Origin: Mytilus californianus
Taxonomy: Eukaryota; Mollusca; Bivalvia; Mytilida; Mytilidae
NCBI RefSeq assembly: GCF_021869535.1
Contig: NW_026262734.1
Location: 112,483,588 to 112,547,587, forward strand
Direction: 5' to 3'
DNA length: 64,000 nucleotides
Positions 12,901-24,021 of the stretch are shown here, in pieces. The notes beneath the pieces are model-generated. The model made no database searches, was not told the origin of the DNA, and saw only the letters and a list, made by a program, of their open reading frames with translations. The position numbers and the translations under genes are program-made. The first letter of the stretch is position 1. Every line of letters starts with the position of its first letter.

Positions 12901-14328
12901 AGCTTGTCCATGCACATGATACTTAATAATAACTATATACAAAAGTATGCAAATGTCAAACTATACAAGAAACAAAAAGCAAACTATACAGATTTGTAAA
13001 CAAATTTGTTGTGTATCAATTGTCACTTCTCAGAGGGTAGATTGATTGTTGAAGGTCCTCTCTGAGGAAACAAATTCACACCTTGATATATCAACCTTGA
13101 GTCGACCAATAAATCGCTGACCAATATTAAAATCAAGGAGGAACAAAAGATCTATTGTTTACTCATCATTAAATAAACAACATTTTCAACACATTTTCTT
13201 TGCTAATTGAATTTAATCACACTTCTTCAATGCACTTGTACATACTTTGAAGATTATAGATTTTTCCTTTTTATTGACTTGTTAAGATTTGTACTGTCAG
13301 TAATCTACTTTGCCAGTGAAAAACATCTTGAAGTAGAATGTGTTGCTCATACTAACAGATTTAGTTCTAGATCAAATTGAACACTGATCGAATCAGGCTT
13401 TAAATTCACATGGTCCTTAGAAGTCACTTGGAACTAATTGTCTGAATGAAAATTTATTCCAGGAATTTTTTTATATTCAAGCTGTTTTTCAATTTCATAG
13501 TTTGAGTCTTCTTTTTTAAAACGTCAAAATAAAATTTTTCCGATAATTTTTTTTCTATATGGAATCCACTTCTTAAATTATGTGAATTCTTGAATCCTTT
13601 GATATTATTGTCGCCAATGAATAACATGCCCTCCAAAGAACATAATCACTTTTAAATTCAATTTATAAATATTATTCCTTTTTATTTTATTGTCAACTCA
13701 ACTCACTTTTTAAATTATAACTGAATGAACTATGTTTTCCCTACAATTATTTTAATTTAAAAATAATTTTTGGGTTCAATAAAGTTGCAAGCATCATTCA
13801 ATTCTAATTCTAATCCACAATTTCATGACCACCTTCAAAAAATAGTAACAGGATTTTTGTCAGTTATTTGCACAAATCTAACAAAGATACTTTCAGCATA
13901 GGTCTTACAAAGTAACAGTCCTTTCTTTTTCAACATCTGCAAGTACTCTATTGTAAATGATTAGCAAAAGATTAACGAACATAACTTTTCCAAATATAAA
14001 CTTATTCACTCTAAACTGTACTAAAATCATATTCCCCTATATTTATGCACTAAAATAAAGAATGATTACTGATGTTGCACTCATTTCACATCTAACAATA
14101 TCATTGTCAACTACACCAAGATTATTTCAACCTATAATTTAGACACAATACTGAAATCTACATTATAGCTATAGATATCAGCTGGTTTGTAATCTGATTT
14201 CAAAGATGACCTTTAATTTGTACGATCTAACAATAAGTACAATCACAGGTAATTGAAGTTTTAATGGAAACCATATCATGTTTGATCAATATTCTGACTT
14301 TACGACAATAATCTGCTTTTATCTCAAA
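9906..14328. other. 4.4 kb A+T-rich intron, nothing supported
   Basis: I see no coding exon, no tandem array and no element with clear ends. Small palindromes such as CCGCATTATGCGG (10104-10116) are isolated. Confidence 0.5.
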
Positions 14329-16676
14329 AGTCAGGAGCTACGGGGATATGAAACAAACATACAGATAACTGTTCAATACTGCTCGTAAGATGTAAGTCAG
14401 AAGCTACAGAGATATAAAACACACACACAGATAACTGTTCAATACTGCTCGTAAGATGTAAGTCAGGAGCTACGGGGATATGAAACAAACACACAGATAA
14501 CTGTTCAATACTGCTCGTAAGATGTAAGTCAGGAGCTATATGGATATGAAACAAACACACAGATTACTGTTCAATACTGCTCGTAAGATGTAAGTCAGGA
14601 GCTATGGGGATATGAAACAAACACACAGATAACTGTTCAATACTGCTCGTAAGATGTAAGTCATGAGCTACAGAGATATGAAACAAACACACAGATAACT
14701 GTTCAATACTGCTCGTAAGATGTAAGTCAAGAGCTACGGGGATAAGAAACAAACACACAGATTAAACTGTTCAATACTGCTCGTAAGATGTAAGTCATGA
14801 GCTATGGGGATATGAAACAAACACCCAGATTACTGTTCAATACTGCTCGTAAGATGTAAGTCATGAGCTATGGGGATATGAAACAAACATACAGATAACT
14901 GTTCAATACTGCTTGTAAGATGTAAGTCATGAGCTATGGGGATATGAAACAAACATACAGATAACTGTTCAATACTGCTCGTAAGATGTAAGTCAGGAGC
15001 TACAGAGATATGAAACAAACACACAGATAACTGTTCAATACTGCTCGTAAGATGTAAGTCAGGAGCTATATGGATATGAAACAAACACACAGATTACTGT
15101 TCAATACTGCTCGTAAGATGTAAGTCAGGAGCTACGGGGATATGAAACAAACAGACAGATAACTGTTCAATACTGCTCGTAAGATGTAAGTCAGGAGCTA
15201 CAGAGATATGAAACAAACACACAGATAACTGTTCAATACTGCTCGTAAGATGTAAGTCAAGAGCTACGGGGATAAGAAACAAACACACAGATTAAACTGT
15301 TCAATACTGCTCGTAAGATGTAAGTCATGAGCTATGGGGATATGAAACAAACATACAGATAACTGTTCAATACTGCTCGTAAGATGTAAGTCATGAGCTA
15401 TGGGGATATGAAACAAACACCCAGATTACTGTTCAATACTGCTCGTAAGATGTAAGTCATGAGCTATGGGGATATGAAACAAACATACAGATAACTGTTC
15501 AATACTGCTTGTAAGATGTAAGTCATGAGCTATGGGGATATGAAACAAACACACAGATAACTGTTCAATACTGCTCGTAAGATGTAAGTCATGAGCTACA
15601 GAGATATGAAACAAACACACAGATAACTGTTCAATACTGCTCGTAAGATGTAAGTCAAGAGCTACGGGGATAAGAAACAAACACACAGATTAAACTGTTC
15701 AATACTGCTCGTAAGATGTAAGTCATGAGCTATGGGGATATGAAACAAACACCCAGATTACTGTTCAATACTGCTCGTAAGATGTAAGTCATGAGCTATG
15801 GGGATATGAAACAAACATACAGATAACTGTTCAATACTGCTTGTAAGATGTAAGTCATGAGCTATGGGGATATGAAACAAACATACAGATAACTGTTCAA
15901 TACTGCTCGTAAGATGTAAGTCAGGAGCTACAGAGATATGAAACAAACACACAGATAACTGTTCAATACTGCTCGTAAGATGTAAGTCAGGAGCTATATG
16001 GATATGAAACAAACACACAGATTACTGTTCAATACTGCTCGTAAGATGTAAGTCAGGAGCTACGGGGATATGAAACAAACAGACAGATAACTGTTCAATA
16101 CTGCTCGTAAGATGTAAGTCAGGAGCTACAGAGATATGAAACAAACACACAGATAACTGTTCAATACTGCTCGTAAGAACAGATAACTGTTCAATACTGC
16201 TCGTAAGATGTAAGTCAAGAGCTACGGGGATAAGAAACAAACACACAGATTAAACTGTTCAATACTGCTCGTAAGATGTAAGTCATGAGCTATGGGGATA
16301 TGAAACAAACATACAGATAACTGTTCAATACTGCTCGTAAGATGTAAGTCATGAGCTATGGGGATATGAAACAAACACCCAGATTACTGTTCAATACTGC
16401 TCGTAAGATGTAAGTCATGAGCTATGGGGATATGAAACAAACATACAGATAACTGTTCAATACTGCTTGTAAGATGTAAGTCATGAGCTATGGGGATATG
16501 AAACAAACATACAGATGACTGTTCAATACTGCTCGTAAGATGTAAGTCATGAGCTATGGGGATATGAAACAAACACACAGATTACTGTTCAATACTGCTT
16601 GTAAGATGTAAGTCATGAGCTATGGGGATATGAAACAAACATACAGATAACTGTTCAATACTGCTCGTAAGATGTC
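14329..16676. repeat. 66-bp tandem array, ~35 copies, with an internal ~930-bp duplication
   Basis: The unit starts ACTGTTCAATACTGCTCGTA and includes AGATGTAAGTCATGAGC and GGGGATATGAAACAAAC. Variant units (GATAAGAAAC with ATTAAACTG; CACCCAG; GCTTGTAAG) recur in the same order 928 bp apart (14600-15540 against ~15530-16500), showing block duplication. A 30-bp partial-unit insertion lies at ~16180. Because 66 is divisible by 3, the minus strand is open in 22-residue repeats; these are not considered genes. Confidence 0.95.
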
Positions 16677-16679
16677 AGC

Positions 16680-17629
16680 AAGAAAAATAAACAGCTTCCT
16701 GGAGAATATCTTACCCAATTATCACTGTTTGCAGCTTCAAAATGTAGATTTATTTATTTTTCTTGATTATCAATTTTCTGGATTTATAGGAAAACATTTT
16801 TCTTTTGGATACTTATTAATTTATTTATGATCAGTTGAAAACTTTAAGGCATTGTTATGAATGTGGCCTTAAACGTTTTGGACTGATCATTAGTTTACAT
16901 AGACTCTGATTTAAATTGATCTTGTCTTGCTTTTATCTACTTTGAACTTAGAAGAAAATAAGCGACAGTGAATGGCCATCAAGTTTTGTTCCTCTATATT
17001 AATCTCTTGTTTATGTACTGTCTGTCCAATGAACTTGGCTTTTTTTATTTCTGCTTTATTAATGTAGTTGGTTAAATTGACAACTAAACATGTAAACATA
17101 AAACGTTCATCCCTTCCTCAGAAGCCTAATTAAACTACTTAATTCCACCAATTTCTAGTCAAATCAGCAAACGTTATATATTATTTTTCCCTAATGTGAT
17201 TAATTCTTCACTCTAAACTGGCACAGACAATCTATTTTAATGACAAAATATTCAATAAATCTGATAACAGTTATACATTTTATAACTCTAAAGCCATAAT
17301 TTCATGGCAAATATCCCTGCTGTATTGCTATAAAAGTTCAAATGGACATATTTTTTTCTAAAAATGTAATTTTTTTAGTTTTCTGTCATGATGAAAAGAT
17401 ATAACAGACAAAGTGTCTCTCTAGCTAATAATTGGCTGGATTAACACCAATCAGATTTTACTTCTCAAATAAAAACTGTTATAAAGTTGCAAAATATATG
17501 TTTATCTTTAAGCTAGGTGATATCAATTTCAAGTACCTTCCAGCATTAAGCAAAACATGCAAAATATATTTTTGACCGTCATGTTCTTTTTACTGTGGAT
17601 TGCAAACATTTTTCTGTTCAGAAAAAATT
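16680..17629. other. A+T-rich intron, nothing supported
   Basis: No exon, repeat or element ends were recognised between the 66-bp array and the 32-bp repeat. Confidence 0.5.
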
Positions 17630-17723
17630 GACATGTGTTTCCATGGATACTAGATTTCAATGACATGTATTTCCATGGATACTAGATTTCAATGACATGT
17701 GTTTCCATGGATACTAGATTTCA
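17630..17723. repeat. 32-bp tandem repeat, three copies
   Basis: GACATGTGTTTCCATGGATA starts units at 17630, 17662 and 17694, with one G/A difference. Confidence 0.85.
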
Positions 17724-17816
17724 TGTTTATGAAAAATTCCAAAGAAAAAAAAAACTAAGAAAATTTGGATGAATCAGATTAAATTTTTGTTTTACCCATA
17801 ACGACAGAATCCATTA

Positions 17817-18139
17817 GAGCTATTTTCCTAATGCTTGTAGTTTAAAGGTTTGGTTGGCTTGCTTGCTTTGTTTGTATAAATGTTTGCTCAAGCATTGTAA
17901 TTAAGATTGACATCTGCAATCAATAGATAGGCGTGGCCTCAGCTTGTATACATTACACTTAAATGTTATTGGAAGTTAAGGTTAAGTGTAATGCAGAGTA
18001 TAATGTATACAAGCTGAAGCCACGCCTATCTATTGATTGCAGATGTCAATCTTAATTTCAATGCTTGAGCAAACATTTATACATACAAAGCAAGCAAGCC
18101 AACCAAACTTTTAAACTACAAGCATTAGAAAAATAGCTC
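17817..18139. mobile_element. TA-flanked near-perfect palindromic MITE, 323 bp
   Basis: The arms start GAGCTATTTTCCTAATGC on the left and end in the complement on the right, with TA outside each end (17815-17816, 18140-18141). Arms of ~140-150 bp are nearly identical, meeting at a short asymmetric centre near 17970. No coding. Foldback of either strand would form a very long hairpin. Tc1/mariner-type MITE by target site. Confidence 0.72.
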
Positions 18140-18177
18140 TAAAACTAGTAACAGTGAACACTTATGAATCTGGAGTA

Positions 18178-18333
18178 CTGTAAAATCGCAATAATAAGAT
18201 TTCACATTCTGGTATCTGATAATTATATATCTTTATGTATCTTTGCTGAAAATCACAATAATTAAACTCACATTTTTGTTCATTCTTCAAAAATTGCAAT
18301 AATAAATGCACGCAATTATTACTTAATTTACAG
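18178..18333. mobile_element. Short TA-flanked MITE, family J copy 1
   Basis: It begins CTGTAAAAT and ends AATTTACAG with TA flanks (18176-18177, 18334-18335). The interior has CAATAATAAG and CACAATAATTAA motifs shared with 51131-51300. I recognise the TACTGTAAATTCAGAAATTA-type end as a common bivalve MITE. Confidence 0.6.
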
Positions 18334-19011
18334 TATGTAACTGCATAAATCCCCTGAAATAAAGATTATCCTTTGGTAAAATCTAAAATTGTTATTTTCT
18401 GACGAATTATTCTATATTCGATCGTCCATAATATTAGAATGGAAATGTCTTGCAAATTTATTTTCTTTATTACTTTTACAATACTTTCATTTACATCTTA
18501 TTATCAAATTTCAATAAAATCTTTCCAATAATTATTCCATCCCAGACAATAAACCAATAAAATACTAACAAATATAGAAATTTATAAATATTTACAAAGG
18601 TTAAAAGTTAAATAACTGCACGCAGAAATATGTAATTCAATATCCATATTTATATTTAATTCCAAGCTAATTTAATATGCAGGTAACAGTAGGCTCGTTA
18701 ATTAACTTTCATCTATTATCATTTGATCAAACTTAAAAGTTGACACATCTGTCATTTTCTATGACTTTGCAGGTTTTTATTCAAGTAGATGAAAAGGGAA
18801 ATAAAAACGTACAACAATCAAACAGAATTTCTATAGAAGTTGAGAGTTTAATAACAAGCTTCCATATAATCAATAGTATTGCAAAGCTTAACAATAACAG
18901 ACTTGGGAACTTTGATCAAACACAAGTGTTATATGATGAGGTCCTCTCTTCCCTCCCCACTAATAGAAAGTGAATACAATCAATAATAGTACAAAAAGTG
19001 GAAATCAAAAA

Positions 19012-19135
19012 CCATAAGTAAAAAACAGCTGACAATACCATGGCAGAAAAGAAAAACAATGGAAAAACCAAAGAATCCACAAACCACTATATAGAAAACA
19101 AAATATTGAGCAACACAAACCCCACCGAAAAATGT
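19012..19135 (-). repeat. Interspersed repeat family L, copy 2
   Basis: Its reverse complement aligns with 6331-6440 (GGTGGGGTTTGTGTTGCTC, TTTTCTATATAGTGGTTTG, CCATGGTATTGTCAG). Divergent and partial. Confidence 0.55.
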
Positions 19136-20360
19136 GTTCAAACAAGTCAAAAATAGTCAATGAACAGCAATAACTCTGATAAGGAGTTGATTGCAATTCC
19201 ACAAAACAGAGGAAGACAACAGACTTCAAGTGATCCTGACAACAAAATGCAATGAAACACTCAGTTCTCCCATTGCTGTCTCTAAGTCACAGAGCCACCT
19301 TCAAAATGGAGCCAAATTTTACATCTCACTGCAAGTTCAAGATAGTCCCAGCTATCAATTTGAGCAGATTTTAAAGTCTGTTCTTATTCGAAATATTTAT
19401 TTTTTACAACCAATCCTTATTTGCAGGCTGTAAATGATACATCACTTGAGTGACATGTAAATGGAATTATTATTCAGAAAAGTTCTTGAATTGGAGTGTT
19501 CAATCTTGTTGTCTGATAATCTCACCACCAATTTGTTTTCCACTTGTTTGAGTATATCACCTGAAGTGTTTATTATAACACCTGCTGATTCCACAACTGT
19601 CCTTGATATTTACAACTATCAGTGGTCAGTTATCAGTCCAGATAAGATGACCATCTGCAGCAATATTTTTCTGTCAATTATGAGTTCTATAAGCTTAAGG
19701 GTATACCCATTTATCTCTGCCACACAATTCCATATTTTTCCCTATCAATTCCACTTCCCATTGCTAAAGAGAATCGATACAAATAAATGTATCTATTATA
19801 TTGTCCTTATTAATCTTTTATTTAATACTGTTATTAATTAAGACATATGCAGACAGGTTCATTGTATACTGATGCTGCTCAGATGGATTAATTTAGAAGG
19901 TTTATAGATGAGAATGGAAAAGAATGTGAATTCCAAGGCTACATATCATGAACATGATGAATGAGGCTAACAAAGATGTAGTCCAAATAATTATGATTTC
20001 TTGATGTCATAATTATTTGTTCTAGTAATTATAAGTTGATACAACAAAAAATTAAATCAAAGTACTGAAGTACTGAACATCGGATGACCGCAGGTTCTTG
20101 TGGATGGTCAAAAGCACATGTCACAGAAATAGATCACATCTCTATACCTGAAACTGAGGTTAATTTACAGAGATATATTTTTTTCTGATACAAGTTCGTG
20201 CATGGATGATGAATAAATGACAGGAAATTCAACCGCACCGTAATAACTATTATATTGTAGTGATACAAATCAGTATACCTGGGACTATTATACTAATATG
20301 ATAATAGTGTCAGAGTATACACGTCTGGTTTGTTGTTATATATTATATTAATATTACGGT
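19136..20360. other. Non-coding stretch left of the retrotransposon
   Basis: It contains a 126-codon ORF (19461-19841) with no recognisable motif and unremarkable composition, so no gene is called. Nothing else is supported. Confidence 0.4.
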
Positions 20361-20775
20361 TGTGGTATTTTTATATAAATAACAATTGAGTATTAATACA
20401 CAGTATAGTGAAATGCAATTCATCCTTGTGATTGCATTGCCTCTTATCAACAACATATTAAGTTACTTCATATCAGGATACAGTCATTTATGGAAATGAG
20501 TGTATCCTTAGCTTTGTATGTCATTGTAAACTTTTAACCAATGAGAAGATTGGGTTTTCCTAGTTGCTGCTGTTGAAATCTCGTTCCCTAATTGTGTAGT
20601 GAGATTTAGTTAGAGAACCAATCAGAATAGGGCGCTCATTTCAAAATGTCCAATCAGATAGTTATTAATTACTGTTGGTTCTTTGTTCTAACAATTGCGC
20701 GTCTTCATAGGCATTCAAGCTAATTCAGTTGCATGAAGCAGAAGCATTATATTTTTGCAGTTGGAAATTTTTAAA
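20361..20775 (+). repeat. Left terminal direct repeat of the retrotransposon
   Basis: It begins TGTGGTATTT and matches the right copy with a constant offset of 4951 bp and no net indel. Up to the GCA at 20759 I find a single mismatch (aataaC versus aataaA near 20382); similarity fades after about 20775. It carries three CCAAT boxes and would contain the promoter. The TG...CA boundaries (20361-20759) mimic an LTR, but no target duplication flanks the pair. Confidence 0.88.
20538..20654 (+). promoter_or_regulatory. Three CCAAT boxes in the left terminal repeat
   Basis: CCAAT pentamers lie at 20538-20542, 20618-20622 and 20650-20654, each in an NF-Y-like context (AACCAATGAG, AACCAATCAG, GTCCAATCAG). 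The spacings are 80 and 32 bp. They are upstream of the ORFs in the sense direction, so they are a plausible RNA polymerase II promoter for the element; no clear TATA box is visible. The same three boxes exist in the right repeat (offset 4951). Confidence 0.5.
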
Positions 20776-20824
20776 TTACGAATTATATATGTAAAATTTC
20801 GTTTATGGATAGATCGTTTTTACC

Positions 20825-21058
20825 ATGGATAGTGAAAAATTTGTAAGAACATTTTTACTTATCCCAGAATGGTATTTGTTAACTCCAGAAGCAGTGGAAA
20901 CAATTAAAACGTATATCGTGGAATCGTCAGTAGATCGTGCTCACGTTTACTGGAGCATTACTTTAGACTGTGCAGCGTGTTGTAATGGATGCTATTTTTG
21001 TGGTTTCACAAAGAATTTGTGTAGTGGAAGCGTCAAGGCAGAAAGCAGGTCTGATTAG
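20825..21058 (+). CDS. Small Cys-rich leader ORF of the retrotransposon (77 aa)
   Basis: The ORF starts 50 bp after the left direct repeat, with a favourable start context (ACCATGG), and ends 82 bp before the Gag start. I do not recognise the protein. The N-terminal half is ordinary (MDSEKFVRTF start); residues ~49-66 hold a cluster of six cysteines (CAACCNGCYFCG, then a Cys six residues on), resembling a metal-binding knuckle but with no standard spacing. It could be a real accessory protein, an upstream ORF limiting Gag translation, or chance. Conservation in other copies would decide. Confidence 0.35.
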   Translation: MDSEKFVRTFLLIPEWYLLTPEAVETIKTYIVESSVDRAHVYWSITLDCAACCNGCYFCGFTKNLCSGSVKAESRSD

Positions 21059-21140
21059 TCGGGATTTAATGTGAACTTTAAATCTATATTTGGAATTGTT
21101 AATACCACGTTTGCTTAAATTCATTTAAAGACTTGCAAAA

Positions 21141-22391
21141 ATGGCGGAAAACGGCGACAGCGACCGCGAAGTGAAGATCTTTAATGACAGTGATCGGGTT
21201 AAGTTGTGGGCAGCAACTATGAAATTAAACGATAACACCTCATCGGAGTTATTGAGACATGGATTTGACACTATGGAGGCAATTTCGATGATTGAGTCAG
21301 AAGATATGCCAACTTTCAACATCCCGTTAGGCCAGCAAAAAGTTTTGCTTAGAGCGTTGCAGAAAACTTTCAAGACCGGTCGAGACGAAAATGGTGGAAA
21401 TATTAATGGGGCGTCAATGCACAACACAAGTGAAATCGGAGGCGGAGTCACCACAAGAGAGATTGGAGGCGGGGTTTACAATAAAGATGGCGACAGTAGT
21501 ACTTCCGTAAACATCCAAGATGGCGGCAGAAGCACTTCCGTAAACATTCAAGATGGCGGCGTCCATGCGAACATTCCTAGAGCGGACGATACATATATCC
21601 AGGAAATTATGAAAATGATGGCAGTGCAAAAGGACAATAATGGACATTCAATCAATGATTTTAATGCTAAATCCTCTCATTCTCAAGGTAGAGACAATAA
21701 TTTGCTTATCAATGACATTTTTTCATGGAAAGATCCGCAAATATTTTTAAAATCTGCTAGCTTTGATCCTAATGTAAATTATTTTGATATCACTGAATTT
21801 TTACCTAATACCTTAGGAGAACTGACAGAGTCAGAAGAAAAATTAGTTTCAGAATCATCAGGTGGCAAACTTGTGTTTAAGTCAGGGCCAGCCAAGCCCA
21901 AATTAGAAACTTTAACTGTAACACAATGGTCCATGGCAAATTTGTCCATTATGCATAAGTTGTTAGCTGTAGGGGACCTTGCCTCATCACAAGTTATGGA
22001 CTATTTGTCATACACCATGCGTGTTTACCTCTTCCTTTCTAGCTGCGAGTTGGTGTCTGTCTTGTTTTTTGATCCGGAATATCGGCGTCTGCAAAAACAA
22101 CACCAGTTCAGATGGGGTACTGACATTCCACATCTCCATTCTGTGTTTTTGAGGCCAAAGTTTTTGCAGGGTCAGTATTCCCGCACTACACCTCAGACTC
22201 AAGGCTCGAAAGGAGTGAGCAATAAGCAACATTTAATCACATATGCTTCTCATGCACCAGGTGGTAAGATGATTTGTAAGAAATTTAATAGTCGCAAGGG
22301 CTGCTTTATGTCTCACTGTAAATTTGAACATGTATGTGCTATTCCTGCATGTGCTGATAAACATCCAGCTTTTCAGCATACAAAAAACTAA
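21141..22391 (+). CDS. Gag-like protein with SAM-like N-terminus and CCCH zinc knuckles (416 aa)
   Basis: This is the first long ORF of the retrotransposon, with start context AAAATGG. Residues ~19-77 (DRVKLWAATMKL ... LLRALQKTF) look like a SAM-domain helical bundle, a protein-protein interaction module. Residues ~80-145 are Gly/Asp/Ser-rich with a duplicated STSVNIQDGG. The C-terminus has Cys379-x8-Cys388-x4-Cys393-x3-His397, close to a CCCH finger, followed directly by Cys399-x4-Cys404-x3-His408 and His413, a plausible nucleic-acid-binding knuckle. This suggests an RNA-binding, self-assembling nucleocapsid-like role. The ORF is uninterrupted, in contrast to the polymerase. The next ORF begins 5 bp after the stop in a different frame, which suggests reinitiation or frameshifting for expression of the polymerase. 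Confidence 0.75.
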   Translation: MAENGDSDREVKIFNDSDRVKLWAATMKLNDNTSSELLRHGFDTMEAISMIESEDMPTFNIPLGQQKVLLRALQKTFKTGRDENGGNINGASMHNTSEIGGGVTTREIGGGVYNKDGDSSTSVNIQDGGRSTSVNIQDGGVHANIPRADDTYIQEIMKMMAVQKDNNGHSINDFNAKSSHSQGRDNNLLINDIFSWKDPQIFLKSASFDPNVNYFDITEFLPNTLGELTESEEKLVSESSGGKLVFKSGPAKPKLETLTVTQWSMANLSIMHKLLAVGDLASSQVMDYLSYTMRVYLFLSSCELVSVLFFDPEYRRLQKQHQFRWGTDIPHLHSVFLRPKFLQGQYSRTTPQTQGSKGVSNKQHLITYASHAPGGKMICKKFNSRKGCFMSHCKFEHVCAIPACADKHPAFQHTKN

Positions 22392-22396
22392 GAACA

Positions 22397-24021
22397 ATGG
22401 TGAAGCCTTCGTGTGTACTTGATCTGTCTGCATGGACAGAAGAACTGGTTGATGACTTTGATAAAGAATTTTTGTTGTTTGGCATTGAACATGGGTTCGA
22501 CATTGTCATGAATGTTCCCATACCAAAAAATATACGCTCAAAAAATCACCCTTCAGCAAAACCCGGTAGCCCCTTCTATAAACAGGCCCATCAGCAGATC
22601 CTAACAGAAATTGAAAATGGAAACTATGTTTTTGTAAATACCCCTCCTAAAATAATTAGTCCGCTTGGAGTGATTCCAAAACCTGACGATGGAGTTCGAA
22701 TCATTCATGACTGTAGTAGACCAATGGGTTCTGCAGTGAATGATTTTGCAGGTGAATTTGACAAACAAAGGTTCCAAACAGTAGATGATGCTTGCAAGTT
22801 AGTTTCAAAAAATTTTTATATGGCTAAAGTGGACCTAAAGGCTGCATATAGGTCTGTTAGAATAAGTAAACAAAGTCAAAAGGTTACTGGGCTTAAATGG
22901 GCATTCCTGATGGTCATGAATACACATTTATTGATAAAAAACTCCCTTTTGGGTCAAAATTGGCACCAGGCATTTTTCATAGATTGTCCCAGGCTGTTCG
23001 AAGAATGATGTCACGCAGAGGTTTCACCATTGTAGCATATTTAGATGATTTCTTTATTTGCGAGAGGACAAAAAAGCGTTGTGATCAGGCATTAGCAGTA
23101 TTAATTGCATTGTTGCGAAAATTAGGTTTTTGTATAAGCTGGTCTAAAGTTACAGACCCATGTCAAAAAATTGTATTTTTGGGGGTTGAGATAGATTCTA
23201 CCACTTTAGAGACTAGGCTGCCTATATCAAAATTAACTGATTTAAAATCAGAACTTGCTGAATTTTTATTGCGTAAGCATGCTTCGAAAAAGCAATTGCA
23301 ATCCCTGGCGGGGAAGCTTAATTGGGCGTCTGCAGTGGTTTGAGGCGGGAGAGTTTTTCTCCGTAGAATCATAAATGGCATAATGCGCTTAAAGCAGGAT
23401 TGGCATAAATTGCGTATGTCAGGTGAAATATTACAAGATATAAAATGGTGGCATGACTTTATGTCGACTTTTAATGGGAAGTCCTTTTTCTTGGCAAAGG
23501 TTCCTATCACTTCAGTAGTGACTGATGCTTGTAAATCAGGTGCAGGGGGTTTCTACCACAGTGATTGGTTTTATGTTAACTGGGTTGAAGATTACCCCTT
23601 TGCAACACAGCTACACATTAATGAGTTAGAGGCGTTTTTGGTGGCGTTGGCAGTAAAGCGATGGGCCCAAAATTGGCGTGGCAAGCGTATTATAGTTTAC
23701 TGTGATAATGCGGCTACAGTAAGCTGCATCAATAAATGTACATCAAAAAATTCAAGTTTGATGTCATTTTTGCGCGAGTTGTTTTGGTTGTCAGCAACAT
23801 ACAACTTTCATTTAATAGCTAAGCATGTGCCAGGCAAAGAAAATATACTTGCAGATCACATTTCGCGGTTACATGATTTAACTTACTGTGAAAAATTTTT
23901 GCGGTTTTATGTTCAACCACCATTGCTTGTACGCGATCTGGTTAAGCACATGTCTTGTAACGCCCTTCGTTTTCTTTTATTTAGGCTCACTGGCATCCAA
24001 GGAGATGACAACACTGGATAG
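22397..24021 (+). pseudogene. Reverse transcriptase-RNase H of the retrotransposon, broken by one frameshift and one nonsense codon
   Basis: The first segment (22397 to ~22900) carries the upstream RT blocks, including GVRIIHDCSRP and the motif-A aspartate in KVDLKAAYRS (Asp146). The frame then changes by one base near 22897-22903, within a run of G, and continues with LPFGSKLAPG and the catalytic YLDD at 23038-23049, then FLGVEIDS. An in-frame TGA at 23341-23343 stops it; downstream the same frame resumes with RNase H (23383-24021). RNase H acidic residues are visible in VVTDACKSG, HINELEA, IVYCDNAA and ILADHIS. It would copy the element RNA to cDNA. Both lesions lie in an otherwise well-preserved protein and the TGA is compatible with CpG decay. 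Sequencing error cannot be excluded for the one-base shift. Confidence 0.85.

Noticed and set aside
14324-16578. Series of minus-strand ORFs with 22-residue repeats (MCLFHI... type)
   Set aside because: They are a by-product of the 66-bp array whose period is a multiple of three; frames break at each indel and there is no splice or start context.
19461-19841. 126-codon plus-strand ORF
   Set aside because: No motif, Kozak support or splice context; composition is like the surrounding A+T-rich sequence.
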